Assembly: GCA_963796195.1 (NCBI GenBank)
Contig: CAWCKS010000014.1
Coordinates: 310,001-374,000 of the forward strand
Length of the DNA stretch: 64,000 bases
Reading direction: 5' to 3'
From: CAWCKS01 sp963796195
GTDB lineage: Bacteria; Pseudomonadota; Alphaproteobacteria; Rhizobiales; Xanthobacteraceae
Notes under the pieces: generated by a model
Seen by the model: only the letters and a program-made list of their open reading frames with translations
Databases searched by the model: none
What the model was told of the DNA's origin: nothing
Shown here: one piece after another, positions 18,606 through 26,477 of the stretch
Numbering within the stretch: position 1 is the first letter of the stretch
Layout: each line of letters begins with the position of its first letter
Position numbers and translations under genes: made by a program

Positions 18606-18775
18606 CGACCGCCCCCAATTTCTTCGAGTTCGGAAGCCAGCACAATGTGATATGGCGGAGCAGGCTTAACGAGATACGCGGTCGCCCATACTGTGCCGAC
18701 GACCGACGTGAAGATGACCGCAGCCAAGGCCAAGCGGCCACGCCGTGACAGCAATGCGAAATCTTCAAGCGTCAT
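18584..18775 (-). CDS. 63-aa membrane peptide, possible truncated TAXI N-terminus
   Basis: MTLEDFALLSRRGRLALAA continues into a membrane helix and then PAPPYHIVLASELEE, which resembles the anchor plus first strand of membrane-anchored TAXI proteins, after which the frame ends. It may be the remnant of a second TAXI gene truncated where the hydrolase gene begins, or a genuine small membrane protein. It overlaps the hydrolase start by 22 bp. Confidence 0.45.
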   Translation of the reverse strand: MTLEDFALLSRRGRLALAAVIFTSVVGTVWATAYLVKPAPPYHIVLASELEEIGGGRWYPSLY

Positions 18776-18864
18776 GATGCACGGCGCTTGCTACAAGAAG
18801 CTTTGTCGAAGCTCGCCAATCTTTCATAAGCGGCTCAATCAAGCAAACAGCCCGAAGCGAGACC

Positions 18865-19095
18865 TCAGCGACGGACAACACATCCCTTCGGCACACCGAC
18901 GGTCTTGCAGTAGACAACCGTGGGGGCAACTGGCGCGACGACAACGACGGGCGCAACGACAACCGGACGCACAACGCAACCCCTCGGCACACCGACCGTT
19001 GTGCAATAGACCACGGCATTTGCGTCAGTGGCCTCGAGAGCTGTCGTCGCAACCAATGTCGTGACCGCAAGTGCAGCAAGTACGAGCGAGCGCAT
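18865..19095 (-). CDS. 76-aa exported protein with a duplicated Cys motif
   Basis: A signal peptide (MRSLVLAALAVTTLVATTALEATDANA) is followed by two copies of VVYCxTVGVPxGCVVR separated by a Val/Pro/Ala linker. Each copy has two cysteines nine residues apart, suggesting disulfide hairpins in the periplasm or outside the cell. The start at 19095 is preferred to ATG at 19107 because GGAG sits at the right distance. Family not recognised. It is part of a run of exported small proteins on this strand. Confidence 0.6.
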   Translation of the reverse strand: MRSLVLAALAVTTLVATTALEATDANAVVYCTTVGVPRGCVVRPVVVAPVVVVAPVAPTVVYCKTVGVPKGCVVRR

Positions 19096-19231
19096 GTTTC
19101 TCTCCATCGTTTGTTGGTGGGGATCTGCTTCAAGTTACAAGGCTTGTTTGGGATGTCTCAACTCCCTGTGTCGAACGACCTCGATGGGGGTCTGACGAAA
19201 CGGCGTTCACGTTGCTCATTGAGTCGCCCGG

Positions 19232-19717
19232 TCATTGAGCCGCCATGGCCTCGACTTTCTGGATGCCGTCCCCGCATTCCTTGGAAACCGTCGACCGGTT
19301 TGCCATCAGACACGATGCAATACGGCCCTGGCCGGGCTGTATCTTCCCGCACACGCCGGTGATCTCGGCGAAACAGGCAATTGCCGCGCCTTTCAGAAGG
19401 TCCACGGAAGCCTGCACGCTGACGGCAGTTTCGCCAAGTTCATAGGCACATTGCGGGCTGATCTTGTCGTCATGGGCTTGCATGCAGTACATCATGCGGC
19501 CTTCGCCAGGCGTGACGTCTTTGCAGTATTTCTTTATGTCACGAGAGCAGGCAGTCTCGAGCTTCGTAATTTTTGCACTCAGTTTATCGAGAATCGTTTT
19601 GCCGATATTCGTCTGTGCCGGCGCAGAATTTGTCTGTGCAGAGGCGGAGCCGATCGACAACATGACCAGCAAAGGCAAAACGGCGAGCACAGCCGGCAGG
19701 TGCACGTTGATTTTCAT
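19232..19717 (-). CDS. exported Cys-rich repeat protein (GLG1-type repeats)
   Basis: 161 aa from ATG at 19717, which starts a clear signal peptide (MKINVHLPAVLAVLPLLVMLSIGSASAQ). The mature part has two Cys-rich repeats of the form C..D/E-x-YC/CG-x(n)-PGxGR-x-CxxxxxxxxxxxC: ACSRDIKKYCKDVTPGEGRMMYC and ACFAEITGVCGKIQPGQGRIASC. This matches the GLG1/Cys-rich FGFR repeat family, found in bacteria as secreted proteins of unknown role. A longer frame upstream to 19813 lacks a signal and is rejected. Confidence 0.72.
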   Translation of the reverse strand: MKINVHLPAVLAVLPLLVMLSIGSASAQTNSAPAQTNIGKTILDKLSAKITKLETACSRDIKKYCKDVTPGEGRMMYCMQAHDDKISPQCAYELGETAVSVQASVDLLKGAAIACFAEITGVCGKIQPGQGRIASCLMANRSTVSKECGDGIQKVEAMAAQ

Positions 19718-19825
19718 TGATCGTCCTCTTTGATTAACGCCAACTCCTGTCGACGACCTTGTCGATCGGCGACGGGCTGGCGACGGAGGTTGAGCGGATA
19801 ACGGCGCGGCCATTTTTGGTTGCGC

Positions 19826-20308
19826 TCATTGTGCCAAAGCAAGCGTGAGGCCTGAAACTCCAAGCGACAGATTGACCCCCACCGAACCCTCGACAGAAAG
19901 CGGTTGCAGGGCGATCGAACGATTTGATCCGCCGAACAGGACGTTGGCGCCCACGCCGACGCCGACTCCGACAGCGCCGCTCGCGCCCACATAGGTGCCG
20001 GCCAGCTTTCCGAGCATCGGGCCTGCGGTGGGCGCGACGACGCCCCACGCCATCACGCCACCGGCGGTGATACCGACGTCAAGGCCGAGTGAGTTTATTG
20101 TGCCCACGTAGGCTTCCGGCGGATAAGGACCATTGGGAGCAAACCTGCAGGCCACCCGCTGCCGTGATCCAATGATCAGGCCAATCGAGGGCGACATCTT
20201 GCAGCTCAGCACGCCGGCGCTGGTGCCCTGAGGCGCCTGGGCCGCCGCCGGCCAAACCCATGCCAAGGCGAGCGCGCCTAATGCTGGCGCGAAAAGATAT
20301 TTGAACAT
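19826..20308 (-). CDS. DUF992 domain exported protein
   Basis: 160 aa. Signal peptide (LFAPALGALALAWVWPAAAQA) followed by the DUF992 pattern: GVLSCKMSPSIGLIIGSRQRVACRFAPNG, YVGTINSLGLDVGITAGG, MAWGVVAPTAG and a glycine-rich GVGVGVGANVLFGGSNRSIALQPLSVEG. Two conserved cysteines (SCKMS, ACRF) may pair. The function of the family is unknown; it is typical of Bradyrhizobium-like bacteria. GGCAGGGAAG precedes the start. Confidence 0.85.
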   Translation of the reverse strand: MFKYLFAPALGALALAWVWPAAAQAPQGTSAGVLSCKMSPSIGLIIGSRQRVACRFAPNGPYPPEAYVGTINSLGLDVGITAGGVMAWGVVAPTAGPMLGKLAGTYVGASGAVGVGVGVGANVLFGGSNRSIALQPLSVEGSVGVNLSLGVSGLTLALAQ

Positions 20309-20344
20309 GACTGGCTTCCCTGCCTTCCGTGTGGCGACAATGGA

Positions 20345-20707
20345 TTACTTCGCGATGACGATGCCGCGTTCTTCGCGCCACTTTTTCAAAACGGCGTCGA
20401 TCGCGTGGATGATCGTCACCTGCGGATTTGCCTTGCAGTACACAATGACGTCGTGTTCGCTCTCTTTTGCTCTTCGTATGTTGAAGTAGTGTTTCTGAGC
20501 GAGTCCGTTGTACCAGCCGCTATACCATGTGGTCAGCAAATCAGCCTGGTCCTGCCATGTTCCGGCGAGCTGAGCGCATGTCAGCGCTTGAACATCAATA
20601 TATCCTTCGGCATCTGCATAGGCGGTAAGATCAGCTTGAGCGTTTGCTCTCGAACTTGCAAAGATGATTGCAAGCCCCGTCGTCACCAAAATCAGACTTT
20701 TCCGCAT
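20345..20707 (-). CDS. HdeA-family acid-stress chaperone-like protein
   Basis: 120 aa with a signal peptide (SLILVTTGLAIIFASSRANA). The mature part resembles HdeA: DVQALTCAQLAGTWQDQADLLTTWYSGWYNG and HDVIVYCKANPQVTIIHAIDAVLKK, with the two conserved cysteines that form the HdeA disulfide. HdeA proteins prevent aggregation in the periplasm at low pH; whether this one does so is inference. Confidence 0.82.
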   Translation of the reverse strand: MRKSLILVTTGLAIIFASSRANAQADLTAYADAEGYIDVQALTCAQLAGTWQDQADLLTTWYSGWYNGLAQKHYFNIRRAKESEHDVIVYCKANPQVTIIHAIDAVLKKWREERGIVIAK

Positions 20708-20814
20708 TTCGTCTCACACACCTTGTTAGCGCAACACAGCAAAGTCAGCAGACGGACTGGCGCGATCCGTCGTAACTGCAAGCGCCGCCGACTGCTCGGC
20801 GAAGACTGATGTAG

Positions 20815-21159
20815 TCAGCGGCAAACCGTGGTGATTTGACCGTAAACGTTCACAACTTGCGCACAGACCGGCGCGACCACGACGACGGGCGCCGGGACAA
20901 CCACTACGGGCCTCGCAGCCGCTGCCCCAACCGCGACGCCAACACCAACGGCAGCGGCGCCAACACCGACACCAACGGCCGACCGTCGCGCAACTCCCGC
21001 ATAGCTCACAGGAGTGAGGGGACGTCCGATAACCGCGTGAGCTGCCGAGATGAGCGATCCCGGCTCGGTCGGTGCAAATTTTTCACTGACCAGGAGGCAG
21101 GTAACGCCGACAGCAATGGCCAGCGCGACGCGCGCAACCTTCATTTTTGTTCGGCTCAT
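20815..21159 (-). CDS. 114-aa exported Gly/Val-rich protein
   Basis: An N-terminal hydrophobic segment (VARVALAIAVGVTCLL), then a repetitive VGVGVGAAAVGVGVAVGAAAARPVVVVPAPVVVVAPV tract with glycine-zipper character, ending CAQVVNVYGQITTVC. GGAGCGAG precedes the ATG, which overlaps the stop of the DUF2092 gene (ATGA), so the two are coupled. Family unknown. Its two terminal cysteines and Val/Pro stretch recall the 76-aa protein at 18865. Confidence 0.55.
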   Translation of the reverse strand: MSRTKMKVARVALAIAVGVTCLLVSEKFAPTEPGSLISAAHAVIGRPLTPVSYAGVARRSAVGVGVGAAAVGVGVAVGAAAARPVVVVPAPVVVVAPVCAQVVNVYGQITTVCR

Positions 21160-21968
21160 TTGCTCGCTCCTGTCACGGTACCTTGAGGCACTTCGTCGAA
21201 ATTCACGAGCGCATCCAGTTCAACCTTGTTGGCGCCCTGCGGGGGCGTGAACACGAAGGCATCCGCGCTGATCGGCACGTCGGTCTTCCATTCTCTGATG
21301 CGGAGCGTGTACTGAGGCGCGGCACCAACCGTCTTGCTCGTTATCACGTATTTATGCGGGATCGGACGGGCGCCGACTTCGACCCAAAGCTGCCAGTCCA
21401 CTTCCCGATCGCGAAATGCAAGGTGCTCGCACTCGACTCCATCGACCACCCCGCGACCAATGTGCTTTGCAACGATGACGTCGGCCATGAGATCGTCGAA
21501 GACTCGGGAGCCCAGGAGATCTGCACCCGGTGCCGAAATCAGGTTCATGCCTCGCAGCTTCGAGATCAGTTGGTCGATCGATCCTGGAGCATCGAGTTGG
21601 GTGTAAGAATTCAGGTTCTTGCCGAGACCGCTGACCGTCTTGCCGTCGAAAACGATCTCGATGTCCGCATAGCCTCCCGTGCGGCTGCCGCGGAGCTTGT
21701 CCGGGCGGCTTAGCAATACCTTCCCGGAGCTGGTAAATTGAATCTTCTCAAGCTCGGCCGTAATCACCTCGACATCCGAGTCATACGTGAACGAGATGGT
21801 CTTCTGGCTTGTGACGTAGTCGGACATCGCTTTTAGAATCCGCGTCGCGTCGTCGGCACCCTGTGCCTGAGCGCTTGGCATCAACGCTATTGTCGCGGCG
21901 ACCAACACGCCGACACCTGCGGTCAGCCAACCGATGGCACGATATTTCGGTAGCCTGATCTGCTTCAT
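21156..21968 (-). CDS. DUF2092 domain exported protein
   Basis: 270 aa from ATG at 21968. Signal peptide (GWLTAGVGVLVAATIALMPSAQAQ), then the DUF2092 pattern: ILKAMSDYVTSQKTISFTYDSDVEVIT, GKVLLSRPDKLR, GKTVSGLGKNLNSYTQ, GVVDGVECEHLAFRDREVDWQLWVEVGARPIPHKYVITSK. The fold is LolA/LolB-like in related families, so a lipid or lipoprotein role is conceivable, but nothing here proves it. Coupled to the downstream Gly/Val-rich protein. Confidence 0.82.
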   Translation of the reverse strand: MKQIRLPKYRAIGWLTAGVGVLVAATIALMPSAQAQGADDATRILKAMSDYVTSQKTISFTYDSDVEVITAELEKIQFTSSGKVLLSRPDKLRGSRTGGYADIEIVFDGKTVSGLGKNLNSYTQLDAPGSIDQLISKLRGMNLISAPGADLLGSRVFDDLMADVIVAKHIGRGVVDGVECEHLAFRDREVDWQLWVEVGARPIPHKYVITSKTVGAAPQYTLRIREWKTDVPISADAFVFTPPQGANKVELDALVNFDEVPQGTVTGASK

Positions 21969-22095
21969 AAGCAACGCCCCAAATGATTCTGATTATTCCG
22001 AACGAACCCATTGGAACTGGAAATTCGCGATCCAATGCCGACTTCTCGAGCTCGCGCAGTGGCGACAACTCGCGACGCAGTGCAAGCGCTGCGGT

Positions 22096-22818
22096 CTAGA
22101 ACCGGTAGTTGATGCCGCCGCGTACCGTATTCACGCGGTCCATACTGGCCCCACTGCCGGCGGTGGCGATGTAAAGATATTCGAGCTTGGCGGACCAGTT
22201 CTGTGTGAAGCCCCACTCTGCGCCCAAACCTGCCGCGAGGCCGGCGCGGAAAACGGAGCCGTTACAGCTCGCGATAATTCCTAGCGCACCGCACGGAACA
22301 GCACCAATCGCAGTGCCGGCAGCCGTGGTCTTGATAAAGGCCACGCCTCCAGTGCCGTAGAGCAGCCAATTGTTCAGCGCCACGCCGACCCGCGCCCGGC
22401 CCGTAGCGACCGCACTCGTGTTCGTCGTCACATTGAGGGCAGGACCTTGCAAAACTCCGCCGATGGTCGGAACGGTCGTACCGGTCCCCTTGATGTTCGC
22501 CCAGTCCAAATCCGCCTCAAGGCCCAGCACGACGTAGCTTTGCTGTATCTGAGCACCAATCGTTCCGCCGAACATGCCGCCATTGATGTTGAAACTGCTG
22601 CGATCGAACCGGCTTGAGAACAGATTAAGCGGGTCCTGGCTGCCCCAGCCGTAGCCGCCGTTCACGCCGACATAAAAGCCGGTCCAGTTATAGATAGCCG
22701 CTGCGACTGGAGCTGGCGCATAAGCCTTCGTGGGAAGATCGGCTGCATTTGCGGGGCCAACTGCCGCTGCTAGTGACAAGAGAGACGTCGCGCCAGCCAG
22801 CTTGCTCAAAAATGACAT
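22096..22818 (-). CDS. Omp25/Omp31-like outer-membrane beta-barrel protein
   Basis: 240 aa. A signal peptide (KLAGATSLLSLAAAVGPANA) then ADLPTKAYAPAP, NWTGFYVGVNGGYGWG and alternating barrel strands ending in GGINYRF with a C-terminal Phe, the outer-membrane signature. It belongs to the opacity/Omp25 family abundant in Bradyrhizobiaceae. Two internal cysteines (VPCGALGIIASC) sit in a loop. Its promoter region has an exact FNR/FixK-type box and a second inverted repeat, and it is divergent from an AraC regulator. Confidence 0.9.
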   Translation of the reverse strand: MSFLSKLAGATSLLSLAAAVGPANAADLPTKAYAPAPVAAAIYNWTGFYVGVNGGYGWGSQDPLNLFSSRFDRSSFNINGGMFGGTIGAQIQQSYVVLGLEADLDWANIKGTGTTVPTIGGVLQGPALNVTTNTSAVATGRARVGVALNNWLLYGTGGVAFIKTTAAGTAIGAVPCGALGIIASCNGSVFRAGLAAGLGAEWGFTQNWSAKLEYLYIATAGSGASMDRVNTVRGGINYRF

Positions 22819-22854
22819 TTGTAATCCTTACGGTGCTGTTTGCGTGCAACAGAA

Positions 22855-22882
22855 CAATTGTTAGTTTGATCTGTAACAATTG
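22855..22882. promoter_or_regulatory. inverted repeat in the omp promoter, candidate regulator site
   Basis: CAATTGTTA (22855-22863) and TAACAATTG (22874-22882) form a perfect 9-bp inverted repeat with a 10-bp spacer. The left arm is also inside the palindrome AACAATTGTT. On the minus strand this overlaps where the -10 and start region of the barrel gene would lie if the neighbouring FNR-type box activates it. An operator for the divergent AraC regulator is one possibility; a hairpin in the leader is another. Confidence 0.5.
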
Positions 22883-22885
22883 ATG

Positions 22886-22901
22886 TTTGATGCGCATCAA
22901 A
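22886..22901. promoter_or_regulatory. perfect FNR/FixK-type box upstream of the beta-barrel gene
   Basis: TTTGATGCGCATCAAA is a perfect 16-bp palindrome containing the FNR/FixK consensus TTGAT-N4-ATCAA. It is centred about 75 bp upstream of the barrel gene's ATG. On that strand a TAACAAT-like -10 follows the box by 23 bp, the spacing of activator-dependent class II promoters. The match is seen; the regulator is inferred. Confidence 0.65.
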
Positions 22902-23078
22902 GCCGATCGATACGATCGCGACTATCCGATATCGGCCAATTGCAAATGCTCCGGATACTTCTCTCGCGCTGTTGCACAACAGACACTCCGTTTCTCCGAG
23001 ATGCAGAGCAACGAGGTTTGCGTCGCCATCGGGCGGCGCGTTGGTCGTCGTACACAATCACGAAATGCAGAGTTCAAA

Positions 23079-24023
23079 ATGGTAAGTGTCTTTCATCAGA
23101 CCTTCAGCGATCCTTATGCCTACGAAAGGTCGATGCGAAATGCTCGTGTGACCGGCTTTGCGGTGAGCGAGCGTGGGGCTTTCAACGCCGAGCATACCCT
23201 CATTGACCTGGATGGCATCTGGCTTCAGATGGCCTGCGATAGTCTTGCGCGCTCCATGCATATATCCATTGATGGTGAACGGCAGCGGCTGCTCTTCTTT
23301 ACGGACTCGCAAGTCCCGCCAGCCTTGCAATCCGGCGCGGAGTTTAATGCCAACGATTTGGTTTCCCTCGGTCGGACATCGGACCACTTTCAACGCACTC
23401 TTGGTCCCAGCCGGTGGTCCGCAATGGCGCTACCTCCGGATCGCATGCACGCGGCGATAAGACTGTTTGCTGACAGAGATATCGGAGACTCATCGACTAC
23501 CTGTTGGCTGAAGCCTTCCACAAACGACCTCAGTCGGCTGCGACAGATCTATCGGGAGATTATTCGAATAGCTCATCATCACGATGGGACGCTCGATCAC
23601 CCGGAGCTCATGCGGTCGCTGACGCAGTCTCTAACTGTCGCCGTCGGCGCATGTTTTGCTACAGGAAACGATCGGACACTTGGCCTTGGGTGGCACCGCC
23701 ACACGCGGATCATGAAGCGTTTTGCGGACTGGTTGGAGGCAAATATCGATCGTGCACTTTATCTACCCGAGGTGTGTGCGGCGCTCGACGTGCCTGCACG
23801 GACTCTTAACCGGTGCTGCGAGGAACATCTGGGCATGAGCCCGAGGCGCCACCTGTGGCTCCGGCGAATGAATCTTGCGCGCCAAGAGCTTCAGCGGAAA
23901 TCCGCTCCCACCTCTGTCACCGCGATCGCAACGCAATTCGGCTTCTGGCACCTCGGTCGCTTTGCCGTTGAATACGGCTCTTTGTTTGGTGAGGCACCCA
24001 GCACAACCCTGGCTCGGTCATAA
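23079..24023 (+). CDS. AraC-family transcriptional regulator
   Basis: 314 aa from the ATG at 23079; the frame is open further upstream, but those residues do not resemble the family. The N-terminal half is a ligand-binding region (LSRLRQIYREIIRIAHHHDGTL near residue 150). The C-terminal part has two helix-turn-helix motifs: LYLPEVCAALDVPARTLNRCCEEHLGMSPRRHLWLRRMNLARQEL and SVTAIATQFGFWHLGRFAVEYGSLFGEAPSTTL, as in the AraC/XylS family. Divergent from the Omp25-like gene; it may control it. Confidence 0.88.
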   Translation: MVSVFHQTFSDPYAYERSMRNARVTGFAVSERGAFNAEHTLIDLDGIWLQMACDSLARSMHISIDGERQRLLFFTDSQVPPALQSGAEFNANDLVSLGRTSDHFQRTLGPSRWSAMALPPDRMHAAIRLFADRDIGDSSTTCWLKPSTNDLSRLRQIYREIIRIAHHHDGTLDHPELMRSLTQSLTVAVGACFATGNDRTLGLGWHRHTRIMKRFADWLEANIDRALYLPEVCAALDVPARTLNRCCEEHLGMSPRRHLWLRRMNLARQELQRKSAPTSVTAIATQFGFWHLGRFAVEYGSLFGEAPSTTLARS

Positions 24024-24267
24024 CTGAGCCGGGTATCGGCGCCGGCGGACTGGATCTCGCGGCGGCGAGTTCCCGCGTTGTGTGATGTTGGCTTATCCGT
24101 AAGGGCCAACGAGAGCCAATCGGCTCGCGATGATAACAGACCAACTCGAAAGATATAATCGTCACGTTCCCGTCGCGCACGAACGGCGCCTCGCGTCAAC
24201 ATCTGTACGGCTTCTTCGTTTGGACGTCATCGTCGCGAACATCAGTGCCGATGTCGCAAACGCACGC

Positions 24268-25275
24268 CTATCGCTTGTCGCCGGAGCTCGGGGCCGGAAC
24301 CAGGTCAGCGGTCGGCGCCATACTCTTGAGAAACTTGAAGAGGTCACTGTCCGTCGACAGCACAAGCGTTGTATTTTCCGCGATGATGGACTTGTAGGAC
24401 TGCATGGTCCGGGTGAATTCATAGAACGCCACCGCTTCAGGGCTCTGGTTATAGGCTCTGGCGTAGATTTCGGTGGCTTTTGCATCGGCCAGACCGCGGA
24501 TCTCCTCGACCTGGCGGTAGGCTTCAGACTGGATCTTGTTGAGGTCGCGGACGCGATTGCCGCGGATTCTGGCGGCCTCGCCGTTGCCCTCGGACAGGAA
24601 GCGCTCCGCGATCTGCCGTCGCTCGCTGATCATGCGATCGTAGATCTTCGGGCGTACACTTTCATTGTAGTTGATCCGCTTGAACCGGATGTCGAGCAAT
24701 TCGATCCCGAACACGCGAACCTTCTCGGCGGCCTCGGCAAAGATCTCCTGTTCGACCAGCTTGCGTCCCTTCTGAATCGGCACCAGTGATCCGACGTCGA
24801 GTTGCTGCTGTCCGCTGTCGGTCACAGTGGAATCGCGCAATGGCACGCGATCCCTGGTCGTGCGGACGATCTCGATCAACTCATGCTTGGCAACGGCGTT
24901 GCGGGTCTCGCTGCCCAGAACATCGTCCAGGCGAGACTGGGCGCTGCGCTCATCATGCAGCCGCAAGAAGTACTGCAGGGGATCTGTAATCCGCCAGCGG
25001 GCGAACAGATCGACCGAGACGTAGAGCTTGTCCTTGGTTGGCATATCCGACGGATTGCCGTCCCATTCCAGAATTCGCTTGTCGATCAGGTTGACGTCCT
25101 GGATCAAGGGTAGCTTGAACTTCAGACCGGCGGTCGTCACCGGGGCGCCGACCGGCTCGCCGAACTGGGTGATGATGGCTTGCTCGACTTCGCTCACCGT
25201 ATAAAGCGAACTCATGAGAGCCAGCGTTGCGATGCCGAGAACGACCAGGATGGCGACCAGCTTGATCCTGTTCAC
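24268..25275 (-). CDS. hflC: HflC, FtsH protease modulator
   Basis: 335 aa. A stomatin/prohibitin (SPFH) family protein with one N-terminal membrane helix (LVAILVVLGIATLALMSSL), the HflC entry YTVSEVEQAIITQFGEPVG, the conserved LLDIRFKRINYNESVRPKIYDRMISERRQIAERFLSEG and a C-terminal coiled coil with ATEIYARAYNQSPEAVAFYEFTRT. HflK and HflC form a large periplasmic assembly that restrains FtsH. It overlaps the end of hflK by ATGA, so it is co-translated. Confidence 0.96.
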   Translation of the reverse strand: MNRIKLVAILVVLGIATLALMSSLYTVSEVEQAIITQFGEPVGAPVTTAGLKFKLPLIQDVNLIDKRILEWDGNPSDMPTKDKLYVSVDLFARWRITDPLQYFLRLHDERSAQSRLDDVLGSETRNAVAKHELIEIVRTTRDRVPLRDSTVTDSGQQQLDVGSLVPIQKGRKLVEQEIFAEAAEKVRVFGIELLDIRFKRINYNESVRPKIYDRMISERRQIAERFLSEGNGEAARIRGNRVRDLNKIQSEAYRQVEEIRGLADAKATEIYARAYNQSPEAVAFYEFTRTMQSYKSIIAENTTLVLSTDSDLFKFLKSMAPTADLVPAPSSGDKR

Positions 25276-26333
25276 GGCCGTTCTCCCTTCTGGGAGTCGA
25301 GATTCAATAATGGCAGGATGCTGCGCGTCTGCTCGTCGACAATGATTTTGGAGCGTATCCCCGGCATGACGTCCTGCAGGGTCTCGATGTAGATCCGGCG
25401 CCGGGTGACCACCGGAGCCTTGATGTACTCCGCCAGAAGCGCGCTGAACCGGGCAACGTCGCCTTCCGCTTCATTGATCCTTTTGAGCCGGTAGCCATCG
25501 GCTTCGCGAATTCGCTGATCCTTCTCGCCGTCGGCCAATGGGATCACCTTGTTGTAATCGCGCTTGGCTTCGTTGATCAGCTTTTCTTTTTCCTGCTGGG
25601 CCTGGTTGACCTCGTTGAACGACGCCTGCACCGGCTCAGGTGGATTGATATTCTTCAGCTGGACTTGATCGATGCTGATCCCCATGGCGTATTTGGTCGA
25701 AAGCGCCTGCATCTTCGTCAGCGCTTCGGTCTCGATCTCCTGTCGACCGATGGTAATCACCTCGTCCACCGTGCGATCGCCGACGACTTCCCGCATGACG
25801 GATTCGGACACATCACGCAGCGTTCCCCTCGGCTCCCGAACGTCAAAAAGAAACTTCGTCGGATCCGAGATGCGGTATTGAATGACCCATTCCACCAACG
25901 CGGCGTTGAGGTCGCCTGTCACCATCTGCGTTTCCCGCACGGTGTCGCGAGAAACCTGATACGGATCGGTGGCGCCGGGAGTCCCGAACCCGAATTCCTG
26001 CTTCAATTGCCGTTTGACAGGGACAATCGTGGCGACGTCGATGCCGAGTGGCAGCTTGAAGTGCAGTCCCGGTGGAACTTCCTTGAGATACTTGCCGAAG
26101 CGCTGAACCACGGCGACCGAGTCGCTCGGCACCGTGAAGTACGAAGTCCAGGCGCCCAAACCAATCAGAGCCAGCACAGCAATGACGATCGGCCCGCGCG
26201 GGCCACCACCACTCGGCATGATCTGGTTGAGTCGGTCCTGGTTCTTCCGGATCAAGTCCTCAAAACCAGAACCGGGTCTGGCCCCGGTGCCCCAAGGGCT
26301 GCCCCGGCCTCCATTGTCATTCGGCGGGGGCAT
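25272..26333 (-). CDS. hflK: HflK, FtsH protease modulator
   Basis: 353 aa from ATG at 26333, which has AAGGAAGG upstream and starts the usual Gly/Pro-rich tail (MPPPNDNGGRGSPWG). A membrane helix (PIVIAVLALIGLGAWTSYF) precedes the SPFH domain: VPSDSVAVVQRFGKYLKEVPPGLHFKLPLGI, QYRISDPTKFLFDVREPRGTL, and the EREKLINEAKRDYNK-like coiled coil. Partner of HflC in the FtsH-associated complex. A TTGA-N6-TCAA site lies about 137 bp upstream of the start. Confidence 0.95.
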   Translation of the reverse strand: MPPPNDNGGRGSPWGTGARPGSGFEDLIRKNQDRLNQIMPSGGGPRGPIVIAVLALIGLGAWTSYFTVPSDSVAVVQRFGKYLKEVPPGLHFKLPLGIDVATIVPVKRQLKQEFGFGTPGATDPYQVSRDTVRETQMVTGDLNAALVEWVIQYRISDPTKFLFDVREPRGTLRDVSESVMREVVGDRTVDEVITIGRQEIETEALTKMQALSTKYAMGISIDQVQLKNINPPEPVQASFNEVNQAQQEKEKLINEAKRDYNKVIPLADGEKDQRIREADGYRLKRINEAEGDVARFSALLAEYIKAPVVTRRRIYIETLQDVMPGIRSKIIVDEQTRSILPLLNLDSQKGERP

Positions 26334-26463
26334 TTGAATGTCCTTCCTTGTGTGCCGGAAGTCGCGCACAGGATGTTTGCATCGCGCTGACCAGACGCTA
26401 GCACGCCGCCGTTTGCCGAGCGATCACTGGTTTGAGAGTTCGTGTAAGAAATGCCGCTGCGCA

Positions 26464-26477
26464 TTGACACACATCAA
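26464..26477. promoter_or_regulatory. FNR/FixK-type site upstream of hflK
   Basis: TTGACACACATCAA matches TTGA-N6-TCAA, the FixK2/FNR pattern. It lies about 137 bp upstream of the hflK start, further than usual, and in a gene-free region; a chance match is possible. No strong -10 is evident at class II spacing. Confidence 0.4.
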
